Positions 58,131 to 64,000 of a stretch of 64,000 nt of DNA are shown piece by piece. The position numbers and the translations under genes were made by a program. How positions within the stretch are numbered: the first letter of the stretch is position 1; every line of letters begins with the position of its first letter. Source of the stretch: Simiduia sp. 21SJ11W-1 (GTDB lineage: Bacteria > Pseudomonadota > Gammaproteobacteria > Pseudomonadales > Cellvibrionaceae); assembly GCF_024138675.1 (NCBI RefSeq), contig NZ_CP090959.1:2139501-2203500 (forward strand), written 5' to 3'. The notes under the pieces were generated by a model. It was given only the letters and a program-made list of their open reading frames with translations, was not told where the DNA came from and made no database searches.

Positions 58131-59187
58131 CACTGGCTCCCATAAACTCAACGTCATGATTTTGTTCACCCACCATCAACTTGTGCGCGGCATCCTTGAT
58201 GGGTAACCCCTGAAATATAACAGCGTACAAGCCTTTCACCAGCGGCATATACACATCCATTTCCTTGGCCTTTTGAGCCACCACCTGCAAGGTGTTTACC
58301 CCTTCGGCCACCTGCCCCAACTCCTTGACGATATCATCAAGTGCGCGCCCTTGGCCAAGGGCATAGCCCACCCGGTAATTGCGCGACAAATCCGACGTGC
58401 AGGTTAAGATCAAATCTCCCACCCCGGCCAACCCCAAAAAGGTCATGGGGTTTGCGCCAAGCTTGTTGGCCAGCCTGCTCATTTCCGCCAGCGAGCGGGT
58501 AATCAGCATGGCGTGCGTGTTGCTGCCCGCACCCAGCGCTGTGGCCATACCGCTGATGATGGCGTAAATGTTCTTCAGTGCGCCGGCCAACTCTACACCG
58601 CGCCTGTCGCGGTTGGCATACACCCTGAAGGTGCCCGAGCTCAACACCGACTGCACCCGCTTAATGAGCGTGCCATTGTCCGAGGCGATTACCGAGCCCG
58701 TCTGCTGTTGTTCGATAATTTCTTTGGCGAAATTCGGCCCGCTCAGCACACCTATCGGATGGCCCGGAATTTCTTCTTCAAGAATCTCGCTCATCAAGGT
58801 GAAGCCTGCACCCTCAATGCCCTTGGTGGTGCTTACCAAGAGCGCATCCTCACGTACGAAGGGTTTGATTTTTTGGACTACTTCGCGAAACCCGGAACTG
58901 GGTACAGACACAAAAACCAAGGTGGCATCGCCAACGGCTTCCGCCAAATCCGAGGTGGCATTTAACAAATCGGCAAACCGGTAACCCGGCACATAATGGG
59001 CATTTTCACGATCGCGTTGGCACAGCAGCGCCCGGTCTTTATGGCGCATCCACAAATAGGTTGGGTGGCCGTTATGGGCACAAATATTGGCTACGGCAGT
59101 ACCAAAACTGCCACCACCAAGCACCGCCACTTTAATGGGCTTCACCGGCGCCGCGGTTGCATCTTGTTGTAATTTTTCTTCGCTCAT
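58123..59187 (-). CDS. gpsA: Glycerol-3-phosphate dehydrogenase [NAD(P)+]
   Basis: A 354-residue enzyme supplying sn-glycerol-3-phosphate for phospholipids. Rossmann motif [22 protein letters not shown], then [41 protein letters not shown] with the catalytic Lys, and [13 protein letters not shown] short N-terminal extension of about 17 residues precedes the core. Confidence 0.96.
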   Translation of the reverse strand: MSEEKLQQDATAAPVKPIKVAVLGGGSFGTAVANICAHNGHPTYLWMRHKDRALLCQRDRENAHYVPGYRFADLLNATSDLAEAVGDATLVFVSVPSSGFREVVQKIKPFVREDALLVSTTKGIEGAGFTLMSEILEEEIPGHPIGVLSGPNFAKEIIEQQQTGSVIASDNGTLIKRVQSVLSSGTFRVYANRDRRGVELAGALKNIYAIISGMATALGAGSNTHAMLITRSLAEMSRLANKLGANPMTFLGLAGVGDLILTCTSDLSRNYRVGYALGQGRALDDIVKELGQVAEGVNTLQVVAQKAKEMDVYMPLVKGLYAVIFQGLPIKDAAHKLMVGEQNHDVEFMGASDE

Positions 59188-59341
59188 GAACTCTGAGTCG
59201 CTCTTGTTGTAATGAAGTTGTCTCGCGGATGCCTGCGCTACTTACAGCAATAACCACCGCAATGGCCACGCCGCTAATAACATCACCGCTGGCCCACTGA
59301 GTGTAGGGCAAGGCGGTAGCAACCGGTAGCGCTAAAACGAT

Positions 59342-59373
59342 AAAGGCCACAACCCTTGCGGGCAATGGCCTTT
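59342..59373 (-). terminator. Probable terminator of htpG
   Basis: AAAGGCCA and TGGCCTTT arms with inner CCC-GCAA-GGG, then TTTATCGTTTT on the minus strand. U-tract interrupted. Confidence 0.55.
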
Positions 59374-59393
59374 GTAGTAAACGCAGTGGTGTA

Positions 59394-61316
59394 TTAGTGG
59401 CTCAGTTCAAGTAGCAGCTTGTTCAGGCGCTGCACATAGAGCGCCGGGTCTTGCAGCTGGCCACCCTCTGCCAAATGGGCCTGATCAAACAGCACCTGGG
59501 CCAAATCCACAAAGCGCTCTTCATCCGGCTCCTGATCCAGCTTTTGCAATAGCGGGTGCTCGGGGTTCATTTCGAAAATGGGTTTGGCCTCGGGCACCTT
59601 CTGGCCCGCCTGCTCAAGCAAACGACGCATCTGTGCACCCATATCCTGCTCACTCACCACCAAACACGCCGGTGAATCAGTCAGGCGGTGGGTTACGCGC
59701 ACTTCTGATACTTTTTCATCCAATGCCTTCTTCACACGCTCAATCAAATCGGCGTGAGTTTTGGCACTTTCTTCCTGCGCCTTTTTCTCTTCTTCTGAAT
59801 CCAGCTCACCTAAATCGAGCGCACCTTTACCCACATCCTGGAAGGCTTTGCCGTCAAAATCTACCAAGTGACCCATCAACCACTCGTCGATGCGATCGCT
59901 GAGCAACAATACTTCGATGCCCTTCTTGCGGAAGATTTCAAGGTGGGGGCTGCTCTTGGCGGTATTGAAGTTGTCTGCGGCCACATAGAAGATTTTCTTC
60001 TGCTCGGGCTTCATGCGGGCCACGTAATCCTCAAGAGACTGATCTTGCGCCGGCTGATTGGTATGGGTTGTGGAGAAACGCAAGAGCTTGGCAATTTTTT
60101 CGCGGTTGGCAAAATCTTCAGCTGGCCCCTCTTTTAATACCTGGCCAAACTCTTTCCAGAACTCGGCGTATTTTTCAGCGTCGTTTTTCGCCATTTTAGA
60201 CAGCATATCCAGCACGCGCTTGGTAAGCGCCGAGCGCATGGCGTCGATATTTGGATCCTGCTGCAAAATTTCACGAGACACGTTCAGCGACAGGTCGTTG
60301 GAATCTACCACGCCCTTGATGAAACGCAGGTACAGTGGCAAAAATTGCTCTGCGTCATCCATGATGAAAGTGCGCTGCACATAAAGCTTAAGGCCGCGCG
60401 CCGCATCGCGGTTGTACATATCAAAGGGCGCCCGGGCAGGCACATACAGCAGGCTTGTGTAATCGAGCTTACCTTCAACCTTGTTGTGGCTCCAGGTTAC
60501 CGGGTCTGCATGATCGTGCGAGACATGTTTGTAGAACTCTTTGTACTCATCGTCTGAAACCTCGGTGCGCGAGCGCGTCCACAAGGCGGTGGCGGAGTTA
60601 ATGGTTTCATACTCGGGCGCTGCGTCTTTGGCAGGCTTGTCAGATTCATCATCGGCCACATCGTAGTTAACCTTTTGCATTACTACGGGAATGGAGATGT
60701 GATCTGAGTATTTCTTGATGATAGAGCGCAAACGCCAGTTGTCGGCGAAGTCTTTTTCGTCATCTTTCAGGTGCAGCACAATAGACGTGCCACGGGTTTC
60801 ACGCGCCACATTTTCAACGGTAAATTCTGCCTCACCGTTACACACCCAGTGCACACCTTCGCTGGCAGGCGCGCCGGCGCGACGGGTAAACACTTCTACT
60901 TCCTTTGCCACAATGAACGAGGAATAAAAGCCCACGCCAAACTGGCCAATCAGGTGCGCGTCTTTTTTCTGATCACCGGTTAATTTTTCGAAAAACTGCG
61001 AGGTACCGGATTTGGCAATGGTACCCAGGTTTTCAATAACTTCATCGCGCGACATACCGATGCCGTTATCAGAGATGGTTACGGTGCCTGCGTCTTTATC
61101 GAATTCTACGGTAACTTTTAAATCTGAATCACCTTCAAACAGGCTGTCGTCAGAAAGTGCTTCAAAACGCAGCTTGTCTACGGCGTCGGAGGCGTTGGAA
61201 ACCAGCTCGCGCAGAAAAATCTCTTTGTTGGAGTACAAAGAGTGAATCATCAGGTGCAACAGCTGCTTGGCTTCTGTCTGAAATCCGCGGGTTTCTTTTT
61301 GGGCGTCAACGCTCAT
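59394..61316 (-). CDS. htpG: Molecular chaperone HtpG (Hsp90)
   Basis: A 640-residue Hsp90. GHKL ATP site: [43 protein letters not shown] and [14 protein letters not shown]. Middle domain has [20 protein letters not shown]. The C-terminal dimerisation domain ends without an MEEVD tail, as in bacteria. Expressed from a sigma-32 promoter just upstream. Confidence 0.97.
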   Translation of the reverse strand: MSVDAQKETRGFQTEAKQLLHLMIHSLYSNKEIFLRELVSNASDAVDKLRFEALSDDSLFEGDSDLKVTVEFDKDAGTVTISDNGIGMSRDEVIENLGTIAKSGTSQFFEKLTGDQKKDAHLIGQFGVGFYSSFIVAKEVEVFTRRAGAPASEGVHWVCNGEAEFTVENVARETRGTSIVLHLKDDEKDFADNWRLRSIIKKYSDHISIPVVMQKVNYDVADDESDKPAKDAAPEYETINSATALWTRSRTEVSDDEYKEFYKHVSHDHADPVTWSHNKVEGKLDYTSLLYVPARAPFDMYNRDAARGLKLYVQRTFIMDDAEQFLPLYLRFIKGVVDSNDLSLNVSREILQQDPNIDAMRSALTKRVLDMLSKMAKNDAEKYAEFWKEFGQVLKEGPAEDFANREKIAKLLRFSTTHTNQPAQDQSLEDYVARMKPEQKKIFYVAADNFNTAKSSPHLEIFRKKGIEVLLLSDRIDEWLMGHLVDFDGKAFQDVGKGALDLGELDSEEEKKAQEESAKTHADLIERVKKALDEKVSEVRVTHRLTDSPACLVVSEQDMGAQMRRLLEQAGQKVPEAKPIFEMNPEHPLLQKLDQEPDEERFVDLAQVLFDQAHLAEGGQLQDPALYVQRLNKLLLELSH

Positions 61317-61461
61317 GCGTGCAAACTCCTGTTAACTGTACGTCGATTGCGGCCACGCCGGCAGAGGCTGCGTGGCTAAAATTCAACCAACCCGAAGGCT
61401 GGCAGCCGGGAAGCCCGCGTTTAACACACGGGCACATGGCGCATGGCGCCGTAATGGCAAC

Positions 61462-61490
61462 TAAATGGGGGCGCCTCGAAGGATTTCAAG
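61462..61490 (-). promoter_or_regulatory. Sigma-32 heat-shock promoter of htpG
   Basis: On the minus strand CTTGAAAT (-35; 61483-61490) and CCCCATTTA (-10; 61462-61470) are separated by 12-14 bases depending on how the boxes are counted. This is essentially the E. coli sigma-32 consensus. Lies about 150 bases upstream of the htpG start. Confidence 0.9.
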
Positions 61491-61504
61491 GCGCAAGTTG
61501 AGGC

Positions 61505-61951
61505 TTAATCGCCTAGCAGAAAATGCGCACGGGCGCGCGCGATGGGCTCTTCTTCACGGGTTTGCCAGGCGCTGATGCCGATATTGACAAGCCTGCGGCC
61601 CTGGCGCACGACATCGCAGCTTACCCAGGTATCCTTGAGCTTGCCGGCACGCACGTAATCAATGGAGAAATCTACGATCTTGGGCACCTTGAGGGTGTCC
61701 ATGGTCATCAATAAATGCAGTGCTGCCGCGGTCTCCATGCACCCGCCAATGGCGCCGCCGTGCAAGGCTGGCAGGGTTGGGTTGCCCACATTGCCAGGTG
61801 ATGCCGGCATAAGGAATCTAAGCCCCTGTGCCGTTTGATGGGCCTGAACGCCAAGCAAGCGGGCATAGGGAATTGCATCGGTTAACAGCGCCGGCCGCGC
61901 GCTCGTGCGCGCTTCACGCACCAGGCTTGCGAAATCTCCTTTATTGCTCAT
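61505..61951 (-). CDS. PaaI-type hotdog thioesterase (148 aa)
   Basis: A hotdog-fold acyl-CoA thioesterase of the PaaI group. LPALHGGAIGGCMETAAALHLL carries the conserved HGG and the acidic residue in the long helix. VDFSIDYVRAGKLKD and a C-terminal IARARAHFLLGD complete the fold. Preceded by a second hotdog gene with a 4-base ATGA overlap, so the two are probably translated together, possibly as a heteromer. Confidence 0.88.
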   Translation of the reverse strand: MSNKGDFASLVREARTSARPALLTDAIPYARLLGVQAHQTAQGLRFLMPASPGNVGNPTLPALHGGAIGGCMETAAALHLLMTMDTLKVPKIVDFSIDYVRAGKLKDTWVSCDVVRQGRRLVNIGISAWQTREEEPIARARAHFLLGD

Positions 61952-62490
61952 TGCTGGGCCTCCAGGCTGTCTATGGCCTGTGCGATTTGGGCGGCCATCT
62001 GAGCGGCAATGGCCTTATCCAGGCGCGAAAAATTGGCCACACAGTGGGCCACGGGCTTGGCGCGGTCCTCGTGATAGGCAACCCCGCGGGTAAATATCAC
62101 CTGATCTGTTACGCGGTACACCTCCCCTTCGGCAAAGAGGGTTTTACCGGGGGTTGCAGGGCGCATGTAATCAATGCGCAAATCCATGGTGGGGCATAGC
62201 TCTGGCTGCGCCAGTGCCGTGACCGTGGCAAAGCCACAACAGGTATCGAGCATGGTGGTGAGCACACCGCCGTGTATCACGCCGGTATCAGGGTTGCCTA
62301 CCAGGTGTTCGCCGTAGGGTAGGCGCACGCGCACACGGCCAGCCCCAACGTGATCGATAGCCAGGCCCAATTGGTGGAAGTGATCGCCCTTGTTCACGCT
62401 CACCATCATCTCAAAGAGCTTTCTGGCCTTGGCGGCGGGAAAGCCGGCTATGGCAGGCGCGTTATCATCGGCTGAAGGGTTGCTGGGCAT
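61948..62490 (-). CDS. PaaI-type hotdog thioesterase (180 aa)
   Basis: Second PaaI-like protein: DTGVIHGGVLTTMLDTCCGFATV (HGG plus Asp), LRIDYMRPATPGKTLFAEGEVYRV, and a C-terminal helix rich in Ala/Gln. The N-terminal extension (about 35 residues) is longer than usual. Acyl-CoA substrate unknown. First gene of the pair. Confidence 0.88.
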   Translation of the reverse strand: MPSNPSADDNAPAIAGFPAAKARKLFEMMVSVNKGDHFHQLGLAIDHVGAGRVRVRLPYGEHLVGNPDTGVIHGGVLTTMLDTCCGFATVTALAQPELCPTMDLRIDYMRPATPGKTLFAEGEVYRVTDQVIFTRGVAYHEDRAKPVAHCVANFSRLDKAIAAQMAAQIAQAIDSLEAQQ

Positions 62491-62697
62491 GAGTGAGTAA
62501 ATCCTGACGCTTAGGTTGAGCCATTATAGCCAAGCAGCTTCCTCAGGCAGTGGCGAAATCGCTCAAGCTGACAGGCAACAGGCGACGCACATGGAGCCAT
62601 CACACGCTGCGGGCAATATTTAGCCAACCCAACGCCAATTGGGCACAGCCTGCCCTCAAGAATTTGGTAGACTGCGGCGCAAAATAAAGGAATACCC

Positions 62698-64000
62698 ATG
62701 AACAGCCAATTGGTGCTGCTAATGGCCTTCGTTTACGCAGGCCTGCTATTTTTAGTGGCCTGGAAAACAGAGCGCCAGTTGCAGCTCTCGCCCACCGCAA
62801 AAGCCCTGATGTACGGCCTGTCACTGGCCGTGTACTGCTCATCATGGACATTTTTTGCAGCCGTGGGCCGGGCGGCGTCATTTGGCTGGGATTTTCTGCC
62901 CATTTATTTAGGGCCTATTCTGCTCTTTATTTTTGGCTGGCCATTTTTACGCAAGCTCAGCGTAGTCAGCCAGCGCAACCGGGTAACCTCCATTGCCGAT
63001 TTTATCGGCTCACGCTACGGCAAACACCAAGGGCTTGCGGCACTGGTTACACTGCTTGCACTGGTGGGCACCCTGCCCTACATCGCCCTGCAGCTTAAAG
63101 GCGTGAGCCTGGCCTGGCACACGGTACAAATGCAAAGTGAGGTGCACAATACCAGCGCACACTTTAGCCCTAACAGCAGCCTGTTTACCGCGCTTATCAT
63201 GGCGTGTTTTGCCATTTTATTTGGCACCCGCACCCTCGACGGCCCGCGCCGCCACCAGGGCCTGATTTCCGCCATTGCAGTGGAATCTGTGGTGAAACTG
63301 CTGGCCTTTTTGCTGGTGGCCGCGGCTGCCTGGCAACTGCTGAACGCACAGCAGGGCTTTAGCGAGCTGCTTGCCAACTCACCTACCCTTGGCCAGTGGC
63401 CGGCTATCAACGCCAACTTCATTACCCAAACCCTGCTGGCAGCCGGCGCCATTATTTGCCTGCCGCGCCAATACCATTTGATGTTTGTGGAACACCACAA
63501 CCGCCAAAGCCTGCGCACTGCACGCTGGCTGTTACCCGGCTATCTACTGCTGTTTAGTGTGGCGGTGATCCCCATTGCACTGGCAGGCCAAGGCGTGTTC
63601 GATGCCGAAACCAGCAACGGCGATACCTGGGTTCTGCAATTACCGCTAGCGCACAATGCACCGCTGATCACAAGCCTTGCGTTTATTGGTGGCCTGTCGG
63701 CGGCCACCGGCATGGTAATTGTGGCGGCCATTACCCTTTCCATCATGATTTCCAACGAATGGGTGCTGCCGTTGTGGCTAAAATTTGGCAAGCGCGAGCA
63801 CAAACAGACGGCCCAGCTAGGCAGCAATTTGCGCCAGGTGCGGCGCCTATCCATTGTGGCGGTGCTGTTAATGGGCTGGCTACTTGAGCAATTACTCTCA
63901 GCCGACAATACCCTGCCCGCCATCGGCCTGATTGCCTTCGCCAGTGCAATACAAGTGCTGCCCGCAATAGTGGCCGGCCTCTACTGGCCACGCGCGCATC
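62698..64000 (+). CDS. SSS-family transporter/sensor protein, CbrA-like (3' cut by window end)
   Basis: An open frame from ATG 62698 (AAAGGA about 6 bases upstream) to the end of the window, at least 434 residues. The visible part has about 11 or 12 hydrophobic segments: ALMYGLSLAVYCSSWTFFAAVGRAASFGWDFLPIYLGPILL, then VTSIADFIGSRYGKHQGLAAL and later AAGAIICLPRQYHLMFVEHHN. These are hallmarks of the sodium/solute symporter-like module of CbrA-type hybrid histidine kinases, where it precedes PAS, kinase and receiver domains. Whether the kinase part follows cannot be seen. Confidence 0.88.
   Translation, partial: MNSQLVLLMAFVYAGLLFLVAWKTERQLQLSPTAKALMYGLSLAVYCSSWTFFAAVGRAASFGWDFLPIYLGPILLFIFGWPFLRKLSVVSQRNRVTSIADFIGSRYGKHQGLAALVTLLALVGTLPYIALQLKGVSLAWHTVQMQSEVHNTSAHFSPNSSLFTALIMACFAILFGTRTLDGPRRHQGLISAIAVESVVKLLAFLLVAAAAWQLLNAQQGFSELLANSPTLGQWPAINANFITQTLLAAGAIICLPRQYHLMFVEHHNRQSLRTARWLLPGYLLLFSVAVIPIALAGQGVFDAETSNGDTWVLQLPLAHNAPLITSLAFIGGLSAATGMVIVAAITLSIMISNEWVLPLWLKFGKREHKQTAQLGSNLRQVRRLSIVAVLLMGWLLEQLLSADNTLPAIGLIAFASAIQVLPAIVAGLYWPRAH

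Noticed and set aside
59132-59365. 77-codon minus-strand ORF with a hydrophobic N-terminus between htpG and gpsA
   Set aside because: TTG start inside the htpG terminator-like hairpin, overlaps the gpsA start by 56 bases, no Shine-Dalgarno. A small membrane protein cannot be fully excluded.

Overview
The window looks like about 64 kb of chromosome from a marine-type gammaproteobacterium. My best guess is the Cellvibrionales neighbourhood (Simiduia/Teredinibacter/Saccharophagus-like); this is inferred from gene content and order, not from any search. Support comes from the tig-clpP-clpX-lon-hupB-ppiD order, fadBA, the gloB-rnhA-dnaQ neighbourhood, an imuA-imuB-dnaE2 mutasome, sigma-32-like heat-shock promoters and a tRNA-Leu. 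Most of the window is ordinary housekeeping DNA. The exception is a low-GC integron cassette array at about 10.4-18.1 kb.

Layout. 1-10.3 kb: the 3' part of a biotin-dependent acyl-CoA carboxylase subunit with an acyl-CoA dehydrogenase; a secreted solute-binding-like protein; gamma-glutamyltransferase; a PTPS/QueD-family enzyme with Glu at the usual catalytic Cys site, next to a queuosine-precursor (VUT/YhhQ) transporter; an octaheme cytochrome c lipoprotein with HEAT/TPR repeats; an SDR; a small ABM-like protein. 10.4-18.1 kb: fifteen attC-like sites, all in the minus-strand orientation, with no integrase in the window (a CALIN, or the distal part of a sedentary integron). Its cassettes include a P-loop ATPase, a two-helix membrane protein, a DUF4156-like lipoprotein and three other small proteins. 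Eight more are near-identical copies of one ~395-bp cassette, six of them in tandem, carrying a decaying 44-codon ORF whose ATG lies in the attC core. 18.18-18.46 kb: a gene-free stretch of CTAG-rich short repeats.

18.5-25.7 kb: a conserved hypothetical, then the SOS mutasome dnaE2-imuB-imuA (minus strand) behind a near-perfect LexA box, and a divergent diguanylate cyclase. 25.9-32.4 kb: a hypothetical protein ending in a canonical beta-clamp-binding pentapeptide, a TAP-like hydrolase, an RluA-family pseudouridine synthase, dnaQ, rnhA, a methyltransferase and gloB. 32.5-43.4 kb: mltD, then the protein quality-control block ppiD, hupB, lon, clpX, clpP, tig and tRNA-Leu(UAG). 43.5-54.7 kb: a TraB/GumN protein, a mannose-6-phosphate-isomerase-like cupin, fadBA with a PsrA-like operator, an omega-amidase, a secreted hypothetical, an MFS transporter, aroC and prmB. 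54.9-64 kb: folE, a DUF4892-like protein, an alpha/beta hydrolase, sixA, a DUF4389 protein, gpsA, htpG behind a textbook sigma-32 promoter, two hotdog thioesterases, and the 5' part of an SSS-type transporter/sensor (CbrA-like) cut by the window end.

The most interesting material is the cassette array, in particular the eight-copy cassette and the ATPase cassette (a defence candidate). Next come the CTAG-rich repeat cluster, the clamp-motif protein and the Glu-type PTPS beside a queuosine transporter.
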